A DNA stretch of 17,900 nt from JBPOIS01 sp052034295 (GTDB lineage: Bacteria > Pseudomonadota > Gammaproteobacteria > Pseudomonadales > Moraxellaceae): the NCBI GenBank assembly GCA_052034295.1, contig JBPOIS010000158.1, forward strand, positions 1-17,900, written 5' to 3'. The position numbers were made by a program, and so were the translations under genes. The notes under the pieces were generated by a model. The model searched no databases and had not been told where the DNA came from. It saw nothing but the letters and a program-made list of their open reading frames with translations. Of this stretch, positions 6,768 to 14,736 are shown one piece after another (position 1 is the stretch's first letter; every line of letters begins with the position of its first letter).

Positions 6768-6801
6768 ACCGGTGGCTGGTGACGGCCCCGGTTTTTGTTT
6801 T
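6768..6801 (+). terminator. Rho-independent terminator after ppnP
   Basis: ACCGG (6768-6772), bulged T, GGC (6774-6776) pair with GCC (6785-6787) and CCGGT (6788-6792) around an eight-base loop. The T-rich tail TTTTTGTTTTT follows directly. It should end the ppnP transcript and lies just before the rlmB start, so rlmB would need a promoter close by or read-through. Confidence 0.7.
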
Positions 6802-6815
6802 TCTGGAAAAAACCC

Positions 6816-7562
6816 ATGGCCAAAGCAGAGCACCATTACGGCATCCACGCCATCACCGCGTTACTGGAGTCGCAGCCCGAGCAGGTGCTGGGGCTGTTTT
6901 TGCTGAGTGGCCGACAGGATGCAGCCCTGAACCGGCTGCAACAACTGGCCAGCCAGCATGGCATTGCCGTGCAGTGGGTGGGCCGCGACACCCTGGACCG
7001 GCTGACCGATCGCGGCCGCCATCAGGGGGTGGTGGCCAGCGTGCGGCCCATTCCGGTGCAGGACGAGCGCGACCTGATGCAGCTGTTGGACCAGCGCCCG
7101 CAGGCCCTGTTGCTAGCGCTGGACGAGGTCAGTGACCCGCACAATCTGGGCGCTTGTCTGCGTTCTGCCGCCGCGATGGGGGCTGATGCGGTGGTGGTGC
7201 CGCGTGACCGTTCCTCGGGGCTGACCCCCACCGTGCGCAAGGTGGCCGCCGGGGCAGTGGAGCAGATCCCGCTGATCCAGGTCGGCAATCTGGCCCGTTG
7301 CCTGTTGCAGGTGCAGGAATTGGGGGTGCAGGTGATCGGCACCCTGCTGGATGATCAGGCCCGGCCATTGTCGCAGTGTGACCTGACCGGGCCGGTGATG
7401 CTGGTGATGGGCGCTGAGGGGCATGGACTGCGCCGCCTGACCCGTGAGCGCTGTGACCAGCTGGCCTACATCCCGATGTCCGGGGCGCTGCAGAGCCTGA
7501 ACGTCAGTGTGGCGGCAGGCATGTGCCTGTACGAAGCCTGTCGGCAGCGGGGCAGGGCGTGA
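6816..7562 (+). CDS. rlmB: 23S rRNA (guanosine-2'-O-)-methyltransferase RlmB
   Basis: A 248-residue SpoU/TrmH-type (SPOUT) methyltransferase expected to 2'-O-methylate G2251 of 23S rRNA in the peptidyl-transferase P loop, using S-adenosylmethionine. The three SPOUT motifs are visible: LLALDEVSDPHNLGACLRSA (motif 1, with N and R), VMGAEGHGLRRLTRERCD (motif 2) and IPMSGALQSLNVSVAAGMCLYE (motif 3). The N-terminal substrate-binding domain starts MAKAEHHYGIHAITALLE, as in the family. The ATG at 6816 fits the family start; a seven-residue extension from a TTG at 6795 would begin in the terminator's T tract and is rejected. Its stop overlaps the next gene's start (GTGA). Confidence 0.95.
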   Translation: MAKAEHHYGIHAITALLESQPEQVLGLFLLSGRQDAALNRLQQLASQHGIAVQWVGRDTLDRLTDRGRHQGVVASVRPIPVQDERDLMQLLDQRPQALLLALDEVSDPHNLGACLRSAAAMGADAVVVPRDRSSGLTPTVRKVAAGAVEQIPLIQVGNLARCLLQVQELGVQVIGTLLDDQARPLSQCDLTGPVMLVMGAEGHGLRRLTRERCDQLAYIPMSGALQSLNVSVAAGMCLYEACRQRGRA

Positions 7563-8449
7563 GCCGCGAGGCGGCGCGGCAGCAGTGGGTGGGCTATGGG
7601 CTGCTGGCCATCACCATGCTGATCTGGGGGAGCTTTACCCTGCTGTCGCGCTGGGGGGCCACCCAGTCCCTGACCCCCTGGGACATCGCCGGGCTGCGCT
7701 TTGCCACAGCTGCGGTGGTGCTGGTGCCCTGGCTGCTGCTGTGGCGGCGGCAATGGCAGTTTTTGTGCGACCGGCGGATGCTGGCGCTGGGGGTACTGGG
7801 TGGCACCCTGTATTCGGTGCTGGCCTATCTGGGTTTTGCCTATGCGCCTGCGGCCCATGCGGCCATCTGGCTGAATGGCATGCTGCCCTTTGCCACGGCG
7901 CTGGCGGCCTGGGGCCTGCTGGGCGAGCCGTTCAGCCGTGACATCCGCCTGAGTCTGCTGGTGATTGCGCTGGCGCTGGGCGGCATGATGGGGCTGATGG
8001 CCACGGCGGGGCAGTTTCACGTGGGCTGGGGCGACGGGTTTTTTGTGCTGGCTTCCCTGTGCTGGGGCTTTTACACCGCCTTGCTGAAAAAATGGTCCTT
8101 TCCCCCCTGGCAGGCGATGTGCGGGGTAGCCATCTGGTCGGCGCTGCTGTACCTGCCGGTGTATGTGCTGGCCCTGCCCAAGGGGCTGGCCGGGGCCACG
8201 TGGCTGCAGATCGGTGTGCAGGCGGTGTTTCAGGGGATTTTTGTGGTGATTGTGGCCATGCTGACCTATATCGGGGCGATTGAGCGGCTGGGGGCCTTCA
8301 AGAGTGGCAGCATTCTGGCGCTGGCGCCGCTGCTGGCCGCACTGGCGGCGGTGCCCCTGCTGAATGAAGCGCTGACCCCGGCACTGCTCGTGGGCCTGCT
8401 GGGGGTCAGTGTGGGCGCCCTGCAGCCCTGGCGGTTCTGGCGCGGCTAG
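7559..8449 (+). CDS. EamA/DMT-family permease
   Basis: A 296-residue inner-membrane protein with about ten hydrophobic helices in two EamA repeats. The first begins GYGLLAITMLIWGSFTLLSRW; the second begins around GWGDGFFVLASLCWGFYTALLKKW. This is the fold of RhaT/YdcZ/RarD-like drug/metabolite transporters; the substrate cannot be read from sequence. I chose the GTG at 7559, which overlaps the rlmB stop by four bases (GTGA) and puts a short basic N-terminus before helix 1. A GTG at 7523 would overlap rlmB by 40 bases. It is probably co-transcribed with rlmB and converges on coaE with a single base between the stops. Confidence 0.85.
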   Translation: MSREAARQQWVGYGLLAITMLIWGSFTLLSRWGATQSLTPWDIAGLRFATAAVVLVPWLLLWRRQWQFLCDRRMLALGVLGGTLYSVLAYLGFAYAPAAHAAIWLNGMLPFATALAAWGLLGEPFSRDIRLSLLVIALALGGMMGLMATAGQFHVGWGDGFFVLASLCWGFYTALLKKWSFPPWQAMCGVAIWSALLYLPVYVLALPKGLAGATWLQIGVQAVFQGIFVVIVAMLTYIGAIERLGAFKSGSILALAPLLAALAAVPLLNEALTPALLVGLLGVSVGALQPWRFWRG

Positions 8450-8450
8450 G

Positions 8451-9068
8451 TCAGGCCTGGGGGGCAGACCGGGCCAGCTGCAGGTAAAACGGGTGTAGCT
8501 GCAGCAGTTGCTGGTGCAGCTCGGCGAGGGTGCCGTTGTTGAGCACGATGTCATCCGCCAGTGCCTGGCGCTGGGTGCGCGGCATCTGCGCGGCCATGAT
8601 GCGTTCGATCGCCTCGACACTCTGGCCATCGCGGGCGCTGGCGCGCTGGCGCTGGATTTCTTCGGCCACATCCACCAGCAGGGTGCGGTGCACCAGCTCA
8701 TGCTGGGTGGTCTCAAACAGCAGGGGCGACACCAGCACCACATAGGGGGAATCTGCAGCCGCCAGCTGGGCCACCATGGCCGCACGGATGCGTGGGTGGG
8801 TGATCGCCTCCAGCTGATGGCGGGCCTGCGGGTCGGCAAACACCCGCGCCCGCAGGGCGGCACGGTCCAGCCAGCCATCCGGGTGCAGGATGTCGCGCCC
8901 GAAGTGGTGCACAATGTCCTGCAGGGCGGGCTGGCCCGGCGCCACCACCTCACGGGCCACCACATCGGCATCGACAATGTGCAGGTCCTGATCGGCAAAC
9001 CACTGGCTGGCGGCGGTCTTGCCGCTGCCGATGCCACCGGTCAGGCCAATGATCAGCCGGGGGGTCAT
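8451..9068 (-). CDS. coaE: Dephospho-CoA kinase
   Basis: A 205-residue P-loop kinase that phosphorylates the 3'-hydroxyl of dephospho-CoA, the last step of coenzyme A synthesis. Visible are the Walker A segment GLTGGIGSGKT (8-18), the acceptor-site motif DADVVAREVV, ITHPRIRAAM, and VLVSPLLFET in the lid region. Length matches the family. Its ATG overlaps the pilD stop by four bases (ATGA), so it is translated as the last gene of the pilB-pilC-pilD-coaE run. This association is common in pseudomonads and does not imply a pilus role. Confidence 0.96.
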   Translation of the reverse strand: MTPRLIIGLTGGIGSGKTAASQWFADQDLHIVDADVVAREVVAPGQPALQDIVHHFGRDILHPDGWLDRAALRARVFADPQARHQLEAITHPRIRAAMVAQLAAADSPYVVLVSPLLFETTQHELVHRTLLVDVAEEIQRQRASARDGQSVEAIERIMAAQMPRTQRQALADDIVLNNGTLAELHQQLLQLHPFYLQLARSAPQA

Positions 9069-9934
9069 GGTGCCAGCCCAGCCAGATAGATGCCCATCAG
9101 CTGCGGTCCCCAGAGCAGGGCAATCCACCCGGCAATGGCCAGATAGGGGCCAAAGGCAAACGGCTGACTCTCTCCGGCGCGGCGCATCAGCATCAGCCCG
9201 ATGAGGGCACCCACCAGCGAGGACAACAACACGATCAGCGGCAGCATCAGTGGCCCCAGCCAGGCCCCCAGCGCGGCCAGCAGCTTGAAATCCCCGTAGC
9301 CCATGCCTTCCTTGCCGGTGACCAGCTTGAACAGCACATACACCACCCACAGGATCAAAAAGCCCAGCACATAACCCCAGATAGCCTGTACCGGCGTGGT
9401 GAACAGCAGCTGGGTGTTGACCAGCAGCCCGGCCCCGGCCAGCGGCAGGGTGAGCTTGTCGGGCAGCAGCTGGGTGTCAAAGTCAATCCCGGTCAGGGCA
9501 ATCAGCACATAGGTGAGGCCAAGCGCAGCCAGCATTTTCAGGGTCGGACCAAAGGTGAAAAACACCATCAGTCCGGCCAGCAGGGTCAGCAGCTCCACCA
9601 GCGGGTAGCGCACACTGATCGGCGCCTGACAATCGCGGCAGCGACCCCGCAGCCACAGCCAGCCCAGCAGGGGCACGTTGTCATGCCAGCGGATTGGATT
9701 CTGGCAGTGTGGACAGTGCGAGGCCGGATGGCTCAGGGTCAGGGTGGGCAGGGGTGGGGCAGGTTGCTCTGGATGCAGAAACAGTTGGCACTCATGGCGC
9801 CAGTCCTGCATCATCCGCTGCGGCAGCCGGTAAATCACCACATTCAGAAAGCTGCCCACACAGGCGCTGAGCAGCCCCACCAGCACAGCAGCCAGCAGGG
9901 GTTTGGCCATCAACAGGGTGATCAGTTCATTCAC
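9065..9934 (-). CDS. pilD: Prepilin leader peptidase / N-methyltransferase PilD
   Basis: A 289-residue multi-pass inner-membrane aspartic protease that cleaves type IV prepilin and type II pseudopilin leaders and methylates the new N-terminal residue. The N-terminal block GSFLNVVIYRLP and the four zinc-binding cysteines (C74, C77, C99, C102) are present. So are both catalytic aspartates: D151 in GIDFDTQLLPD and D215 in GMGYGDFKLLAALGAW. I chose the GTG at 9934, eight bases after the pilC stop, because it gives the family length before VGSFLN; the only in-frame ATG further in (9910) would cut the first helix short. Confidence 0.96.
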   Translation of the reverse strand: MNELITLLMAKPLLAAVLVGLLSACVGSFLNVVIYRLPQRMMQDWRHECQLFLHPEQPAPPLPTLTLSHPASHCPHCQNPIRWHDNVPLLGWLWLRGRCRDCQAPISVRYPLVELLTLLAGLMVFFTFGPTLKMLAALGLTYVLIALTGIDFDTQLLPDKLTLPLAGAGLLVNTQLLFTTPVQAIWGYVLGFLILWVVYVLFKLVTGKEGMGYGDFKLLAALGAWLGPLMLPLIVLLSSLVGALIGLMLMRRAGESQPFAFGPYLAIAGWIALLWGPQLMGIYLAGLAP

Positions 9935-9942
9935 CGACTGGA

Positions 9943-11172
9943 TTATCCCACCACCGAGCCCATGTTGAAGATCGGCAGGTACATGGCCACCACCAGCCCC
10001 CCGACCAGGATGCCCAGAATCGCCATGATCAGCGGCTCCATCATCGAGGTCAGGCCATCGACGGCGTTGTCCACCTCGTTTTCGTAGTGGGTGGCGACCT
10101 TCTCCAGCATGGCGTCCAGTGCACCGGACTCCTCACCGATGCCGACCATCTGCACCGCCATGGACGGAAACAGGTTGGTGGTGCGCATGGCAAACTGCAG
10201 CTGCTGGCCAGTGGCCACATCTTCCTTGATCTGCTGGACGGCATTGCGGTAGACCACATTGTTGGTGGCACCGGCCGTGGAGTCCAGGGCCTCAATCAGT
10301 GGCACACCGGCCGCAAAGGTGGTGGCCAGGGTGCGGCTGTAGCGGGCAATGATCGCCTTGTAGACCAGATCGCCAAAAATGGGTGCTTTGAGGAAGGCCC
10401 GGTCGAGGAAATCCCGGAACGCCTGACTGCGTTTGTTGGCTTCGATGAAGGCACCGATGCCCAGGCCAATCAGCAGAATGGTCAGCCACCAGTATTTCTG
10501 GAACCACTTGGACATGTTCACCACCATTTGCGTGAACGCGGGCAAATCGGCGCCAAATGATGAAAACAAATCCTGAAACACCGGCACCACCTTCACCATC
10601 AAAATGATGGTCACAATGATCGCCACCACGATGACCGTGGCCGGGTACTTCATGGCTTTCTTGATTTTCTGTTTGAGCAGTTCGCTCTTTTCCTTGTAGA
10701 TCGCCACCCGGTCGAGCATGGTTTCCAGCGCACCGGACTGCTCGCCGGAGGCGACCAGCGACACAAACAGGTCATCAAAATACTGCGGGTACTTTTTCAG
10801 CGCCCCGGCAAAACTGCTGCCACCCTCGATTTCCCCCTTCAGGCCCAGCACCACCTCACGCATGGTGGGATTGTCCAGGCCGTCCGCCACGATCTCAAAG
10901 GACTGCACCAGCGGCACCCCGGCCTTCATCATGGTGGCCAGCTGGCGGGTAAAAATGGCCACATCCAGGGCAGAAACCTTTTTCTTGACCAGACCTTCCA
11001 GCAGGTTCTTGGATTTTTTGCGGATGCTGGTGACGTTGATGCCCTGCTTACGCAGCTGCGCCTTGGCAAGGGCCATGTTTTTGCCGGGTACTTCGCCTTT
11101 GACTTTCTGTCCGCGCCGATTCATGCCTTCGTAGACAAAGTTCGGCAGCAGTTCTCCCTTCTTGGCGGCCAT
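9943..11172 (-). CDS. pilC: Type IV pilus inner-membrane platform protein PilC
   Basis: A 409-residue polytopic protein of the GspF/PilC family that couples the PilB motor to pilin extraction and polymerisation. Two T2SSF domains are visible: about residues 70-190, with FTRQLATMMKAGVPLVQSFE, and about 275-400, with YSRTLATTFAAGVPLIEALD. Both carry the conserved GE[QE]SGALE/D motif. Hydrophobic helices lie near 180-202, 232-252 and at the C-terminus. Length is typical. The start ATG lies 13 bases after the pilB stop, indicating an operon. Confidence 0.97.
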   Translation of the reverse strand: MAAKKGELLPNFVYEGMNRRGQKVKGEVPGKNMALAKAQLRKQGINVTSIRKKSKNLLEGLVKKKVSALDVAIFTRQLATMMKAGVPLVQSFEIVADGLDNPTMREVVLGLKGEIEGGSSFAGALKKYPQYFDDLFVSLVASGEQSGALETMLDRVAIYKEKSELLKQKIKKAMKYPATVIVVAIIVTIILMVKVVPVFQDLFSSFGADLPAFTQMVVNMSKWFQKYWWLTILLIGLGIGAFIEANKRSQAFRDFLDRAFLKAPIFGDLVYKAIIARYSRTLATTFAAGVPLIEALDSTAGATNNVVYRNAVQQIKEDVATGQQLQFAMRTTNLFPSMAVQMVGIGEESGALDAMLEKVATHYENEVDNAVDGLTSMMEPLIMAILGILVGGLVVAMYLPIFNMGSVVG

Positions 11173-11185
11173 GGGTCGATCTCAC

Positions 11186-12895
11186 TTATTCGCTGGTGAC
11201 GCGATTGATTTCCTGAAGGGAGGTGACCCCCTCCATCACTTTTTTGAGTCCGGAGCGGCGCAGGTTGTTGAAGCCTGCCCGCCTGGATGCATCGGCAATC
11301 TGAATAGCGTTGCCATCTTCCATAATGATCCGGGCAATTTCCGGGGTGACTTTCATCACTTCATAGATCCCCACCCGTCCCTTGTAGCCTTCGCGGCACT
11401 CACTGCAGCCCACGGGCTGGTAAACGGTGAACCCGGTGTTCAGGTCGGCTTCGGTGAAACCCAGCTCGCGCAGGCTCTGCTCGGGCACATCCACGGGTTT
11501 TTTACAGGCAGAGCATAAGCGCCGGGCTAGCCGCTGGGCAATCACAAGGTTGACCGAAGTCGCAATATTGAACGAGGGAACGCCCATATTGCGCAGACGG
11601 GTCAGGGTTTCCGGTGCACTGTTGGTGTGCAGGGTGGACATGACCATGTGGCCGGTCTGGGCGGCCTTGATGGCAATTTCGGCGGTTTCGAGGTCACGGA
11701 TCTCACCGACCATGATGATGTCCGGGTCCTGACGCAGGAAGGCTTTCAGGGCACTGGAGAAGGTCAGCCCCACTTTGGGGTTGACGTTGACCTGGTTGAT
11801 GCCTTCGAGGTTGATTTCGACGGGGTCTTCGGCCGTGGAAATGTTGTTTTCCACGGTGTTGAGGATGTTGAGACCGGTGTACAGCGACACGGTTTTACCC
11901 GAACCGGTGGGGCCAGTGATCAGCAGCATGCCCTGGGGTTTGTCCAGGGCTTCCATGAACAGGGCTTTTTGTTCCGGTTCATAGCCGAGGGCATCGATCC
12001 CCAGCATGGCGCTGGAGGGATCCAGGATCCGCAGCACCAGCTTTTCGCCAAACAGGGTGGGCAGCGAGTTGACCCGGAAGTCGATGGCCTTGGTCTTGGA
12101 GATCTTCAGCTTGATCCGGCCATCCTGCGGGGCGCGGCGTTCGGAAATGTCCATTTGCGACATGACCTTGAGTCGGGCAGCCAGTTTGCCGGCCAGCTGC
12201 ACCGGCGGACGGGCGATTTCGCGCATGACGCCATCAATGCGGTAGCGAACGCGGTAGATTTTTTCGTAGGGTTCGAAGTGCAGGTCGGAAGCCCCCATGC
12301 GGATGGCGTCCAGCAGCAGCTTGTTGACGAATTTGACAATCGGAGCCTCATCCACCCCGCCGGTGGCTTCAGTGCCGTCCTGACCATCCTTGGGCTTGTC
12401 TTCATCAAACTCCAGGTCGCCGATGTCGCCCCCGTCCAGTCCGGCCATGCCGCCACTGTCAAAGGTGCGCTCGATCAGCCGGCTCAGCTTGTCATCCTCG
12501 ACCACAATGGTTTCGATGGCCAGTTTGCTGGCAAAGCGCAGGGCATCAATGGCATCGACCCGGGTCGGGTCACTCATGCCAATGAACAGGCGGGAGCCAC
12601 GCTTGAACAGCGGAATGACGCTGAATTGCTTGATGAGTTTTTCATCCACCAGATCCTTGGGGATGACGGCAGGGTCCAGGGCATCGAGGTCAAACACCGG
12701 GTCGCCAAATTCCCGGGCAATAAACCGGGCCAGATCACCGGAATTGGCCAGCTTGCGCTGTACCAGAAAGCTGATCAGGGCGATTTTTTCCTGGGTGGAG
12801 TCGGCCAGGGCCTTTTGCATGGTCTCGCTGCTGACCAGGCCTTCATTGACCAGTTGGCGGGCCAGGCCGCCAAAGGATACCGCGGGTCCGTTCAT
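11186..12895 (-). CDS. pilB: Type IV pilus assembly ATPase PilB
   Basis: A 569-residue hexameric cytoplasmic ATPase that powers pilus extension. The N-terminal GspE/PilB domain (about 5-145) is followed by an acidic Gly/Asp-rich linker (148-183), then the ATPase core. Visible motifs are Walker A GPTGSGKT (328-335), Asp box TAEDPVE (354-360), Walker B IIMVGEIRD (393-401), His box TGHMVMSTLHTN (414-425) and a zinc-type tetracysteine C461, C464, C497, C500. It is the first gene of the pilB-pilC-pilD-coaE run, with its own sigma-70-like promoter upstream. No pilA or pilT is seen in this window. Confidence 0.97.
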   Translation of the reverse strand: MNGPAVSFGGLARQLVNEGLVSSETMQKALADSTQEKIALISFLVQRKLANSGDLARFIAREFGDPVFDLDALDPAVIPKDLVDEKLIKQFSVIPLFKRGSRLFIGMSDPTRVDAIDALRFASKLAIETIVVEDDKLSRLIERTFDSGGMAGLDGGDIGDLEFDEDKPKDGQDGTEATGGVDEAPIVKFVNKLLLDAIRMGASDLHFEPYEKIYRVRYRIDGVMREIARPPVQLAGKLAARLKVMSQMDISERRAPQDGRIKLKISKTKAIDFRVNSLPTLFGEKLVLRILDPSSAMLGIDALGYEPEQKALFMEALDKPQGMLLITGPTGSGKTVSLYTGLNILNTVENNISTAEDPVEINLEGINQVNVNPKVGLTFSSALKAFLRQDPDIIMVGEIRDLETAEIAIKAAQTGHMVMSTLHTNSAPETLTRLRNMGVPSFNIATSVNLVIAQRLARRLCSACKKPVDVPEQSLRELGFTEADLNTGFTVYQPVGCSECREGYKGRVGIYEVMKVTPEIARIIMEDGNAIQIADASRRAGFNNLRRSGLKKVMEGVTSLQEINRVTSE

Positions 12896-12940
12896 CAGTA
12901 CACTCGATCTGTCCGTGATGGCACAGCGCCATAACCTTTG

Positions 12941-12969
12941 ACTATACCTGAGCGTTTGGGGTGCGACAA
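12941..12969 (-). promoter_or_regulatory. Sigma-70 promoter of the pilBCD-coaE operon
   Basis: On the minus strand TTGTCG (12964-12969) and TATAGT (12941-12946) are separated by exactly 17 bases, with the -10 ending 45 bases before the pilB ATG. Each hexamer matches consensus at most positions. No -24/-12 sigma-54 element (GG-N10-GC) was needed to explain the start, which suggests constitutive expression. Confidence 0.65.
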
Positions 12970-12974
12970 TCGCC

Positions 12975-13000
12975 CACCGGGGCTGCAGGCCGGCCCGGTG
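12975..13000 (-). repeat. GC-rich hairpin after the DUF4124-like gene
   Basis: CACCGGG (12975-12981) pairs with CCCGGTG (12994-13000) across a 12-base loop, six bases past the stop of the secreted-protein gene. There is no T run in the minus direction, so it is at best a weak or Rho-assisted end, just upstream of the pilB promoter. Confidence 0.4.
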
Positions 13001-13006
13001 AGGGGT

Positions 13007-13420
13007 TCAGCTGCCGGAGGCCTGACCATAGTAGCGGCCCTGGATGCAGTTTTTTTCATAAAATTCCTGCCGGTGGCGCTGCTGGTCCGGGCGCAGCAGA
13101 CGCAGGCTGTCGCGCAGGACGGTACATTCCGCCTGGGTCAGCCGGGCCGGTTCGGTGTCTGGCGCTGCAGTGCGGGCGCGTGTGCGTGCCGGGGCTGGCG
13201 CGGGGGTGCGATAGACCGGCCAGGCATGGTCCTGATGCACCACGCTGATGCGCCGGTCCACATACACCAGCTGGGTGCGGCGGCTCTGGCCGCCTGCGGC
13301 CACAGCATCGCCAAAATGCCACTGGCCCTGGGCATCCTGCCATTTCTGCACGGGCTGGGCCGTGGACAGGAGCGGACAGGACAGCAGCAACAGCATCAAA
13401 AAACGTTCAAGGGACTTCAT
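13007..13420 (-). CDS. Secreted DUF4124-like protein, unknown function
   Basis: A 137-residue protein with a signal peptide: basic start MKSLERF, hydrophobic core, and a likely cut after LLSTA (residue 21). A short DUF4124-like block follows at the mature N-terminus (VQKWQDAQGQWHFGD, 24-38), then a Pro/Ala/Arg linker (73-87) and a C-terminal part with C99 and C125 that could form a disulfide in the periplasm. DUF4124 proteins are envelope proteins of unknown role. I chose ATG 13420; an in-frame GTG at 13429 adds three residues. It is upstream of pilB on the same strand and divergent from tpiA. The pilB promoter lies between, so a pilus role is only a positional guess. Confidence 0.7.
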   Translation of the reverse strand: MKSLERFLMLLLLSCPLLSTAQPVQKWQDAQGQWHFGDAVAAGGQSRRTQLVYVDRRISVVHQDHAWPVYRTPAPAPARTRARTAAPDTEPARLTQAECTVLRDSLRLLRPDQQRHRQEFYEKNCIQGRYYGQASGS

Positions 13421-13454
13421 GATAAACACTCGGGAGAACTGGATGTTTTTCGGC

Positions 13455-13460
13455 TAAAAT
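13455..13460 (+). promoter_or_regulatory. Possible -10 element of tpiA
   Basis: TAAAAT at 13455-13460 is a five-of-six match to the sigma-70 -10 hexamer, 29 bases before the tpiA ATG. No good -35 is seen at 16-18 bases upstream. The 69-base divergent spacer must also hold the promoter of the secreted-protein gene; a minus-strand candidate TTGATC-17-CATTTT overlaps it and is weak. Confidence 0.35.
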
Positions 13461-13489
13461 GCAGCAGGTTTTTTTGATGATCAAAACAC

Positions 13490-14269
13490 ATGAGCATCCC
13501 GACATCAAGTCATTCGGCCCGTCCACGCTGGGTGGTGGGCAACTGGAAAATGCACCCCGCCACCCTGCAGGAGGCTGAGCAGCTGGCTCGCCAGTGTGCA
13601 GCTCTGGTTTTGCCGACAGGCGTCCAGGTGGCGGTGTGCCCCGGCCTGCTGCATCTGGCCGCACTGGGGCCGCTGCTGGAGGGCAGTGCCGTGCAGCTGC
13701 TGGCGCAGGATGTGGCCGCTCAGCCGGGAACCGGGGCCTGTACCGGTGAGGTGTCGGCACAGCAGCTGCAAGCGGTGGGGGTCCGCGGGGTGCTGGTCGG
13801 GCATTCGGAGCGCCGCCAGCACCAGCAGGAAACGGACAGCCTCTTGCTGGCCAAGGTCCGCGCCGCCCTGCAGGCTGGATTGCAGGTGATTTTCTGTGTG
13901 GGCGAAACGCTGGCCGAGCGTCAGGCCGGACAGGCGGAGGCGGTGGTGCTGGCCCAGCTGCAGCCGCTGCTGCAGGGCCTGGACGATGCACAATGGGCCG
14001 CGCTGCTGATCGCCTATGAGCCGGTGTGGGCCATCGGCACCGGTCAGGTGGCGTCGCCGGAGGATGCGCAGGCCATGCACCGCGCCATCCGATCGGCGCT
14101 GCAGGCACGCTCCACGGCTGTGGCCCAGACCTCGATACTTTACGGCGGCAGTGTAAAGCCGGATAATGCGGGCGCATTGGCGGCCTGTGCGGACATTGAT
14201 GGCGCACTGGTGGGCGGCGCATCGCTGGATGCTGCTGCCTTTGCAGCGATTGTGGCTGCATTTGCCTGA
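13490..14269 (+). CDS. tpiA: Triose-phosphate isomerase
   Basis: A 259-residue TIM-barrel enzyme that interconverts glyceraldehyde 3-phosphate and dihydroxyacetone phosphate in glycolysis and gluconeogenesis. All catalytic residues are in place: N18 and K20 in GNWKMH, H105 in VGHSERR and E177 in AYEPVWAIGTG, which also gives flexible loop 6. The phosphate-binding motif YGGSVKPDNA (218-227) is intact. An in-frame TGA at 13478-13480 rules out a longer product, so the ATG at 13490 is the first usable ATG, although no Shine-Dalgarno sequence precedes it. It is followed after 26 bases by secG, as in pseudomonads. Confidence 0.97.
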   Translation: MSIPTSSHSARPRWVVGNWKMHPATLQEAEQLARQCAALVLPTGVQVAVCPGLLHLAALGPLLEGSAVQLLAQDVAAQPGTGACTGEVSAQQLQAVGVRGVLVGHSERRQHQQETDSLLLAKVRAALQAGLQVIFCVGETLAERQAGQAEAVVLAQLQPLLQGLDDAQWAALLIAYEPVWAIGTGQVASPEDAQAMHRAIRSALQARSTAVAQTSILYGGSVKPDNAGALAACADIDGALVGGASLDAAAFAAIVAAFA

Positions 14270-14295
14270 AAATCCCCACGGCCAAGGAGCCTGCT

Positions 14296-14640
14296 GTGCA
14301 CACTCTGATTCTGACCATTCACATCGTGGTGGCCCTGGGCATGATCGGCCTGATCCTGCTGCAGCAGGGCAAGGGCGCCGAAGCCGGTGCGTCATTTGGC
14401 GGGGGCGCGTCGGCCACGGTGTTCGGCGCGGCGGGAACCGGCAATTTCCTCAGCCGCACCACGGCGGTGCTGACCACGATTTTTTTCATCACCAGCCTGT
14501 CACTGGCGGTGATGGCCAAACGTCAGGCGGCTGAGCTGCTGACCCTGCCGGGTGGTGCGGCACCGGCTGCACCGACTGTGCCTGCGTCCACTTCTTCGGC
14601 ACCGGCCCCTTCCCAAGCGCCGGTAACTCCAGTAAACTAA
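14296..14640 (+). CDS. secG: Preprotein translocase subunit SecG
   Basis: A 114-residue inner-membrane subunit that helps SecYE-SecA drive protein export. It has two helices (about 3-23 and 53-74) around the diagnostic cytoplasmic loop LLQQGKGAEAGASFGGGASATVFGA. The C-terminal tail from about residue 83 is rich in Pro, Ala, Ser and Thr and is low-complexity. Translation starts at GTG with AAGGAG (14284-14289) six bases upstream. It is very likely co-transcribed with tpiA and with the tRNA-Leu that begins nine bases after its stop. Confidence 0.95.
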   Translation: MHTLILTIHIVVALGMIGLILLQQGKGAEAGASFGGGASATVFGAAGTGNFLSRTTAVLTTIFFITSLSLAVMAKRQAAELLTLPGGAAPAAPTVPASTSSAPAPSQAPVTPVN

Positions 14641-14649
14641 GCGCCGCCT

Positions 14650-14734
14650 GCGGGGGTGGTGGAATTGGTAGACACGCTATCTTGAGGTGGTAGTGGCTTA
14701 TGCCGTGGGGGTTCGAGTCCCCTCTTCCGCACCA
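14650..14734 (+). tRNA. tRNA-Leu (anticodon GAG)
   Basis: An 85-base tRNA with encoded CCA (14732-14734). The acceptor stem is GCGGGGG (14650-14656) with CTTCCGC (14724-14730), including two G-U pairs. The anticodon stem CTATC/GGTAG encloses TTGAGGT with anticodon GAG at 14684-14686. A long variable arm (GGC/GCC) marks a class II tRNA, and the T arm is GGGGG-TTCGAGT-CCCCT. It reads CUU/CUC leucine codons. The secG-tRNA-Leu order is the standard gammaproteobacterial one. Confidence 0.97.
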
Positions 14735-14736
14735 TT

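Noticed and set aside
11627..12934. A 435-residue plus-strand open frame
   Set aside because: It is antisense to pilB, which has every expected ATPase motif; the open frame follows from codon bias.
8451..13420. The pilBCD-coaE run as a new gene system
   Set aside because: This arrangement is well known in pseudomonads and relatives; all four proteins have standard length and motifs.
13407..14318. A 303-residue minus-strand open frame
   Set aside because: It is antisense to tpiA and is Pro/Arg/Ala-rich with no family resemblance.
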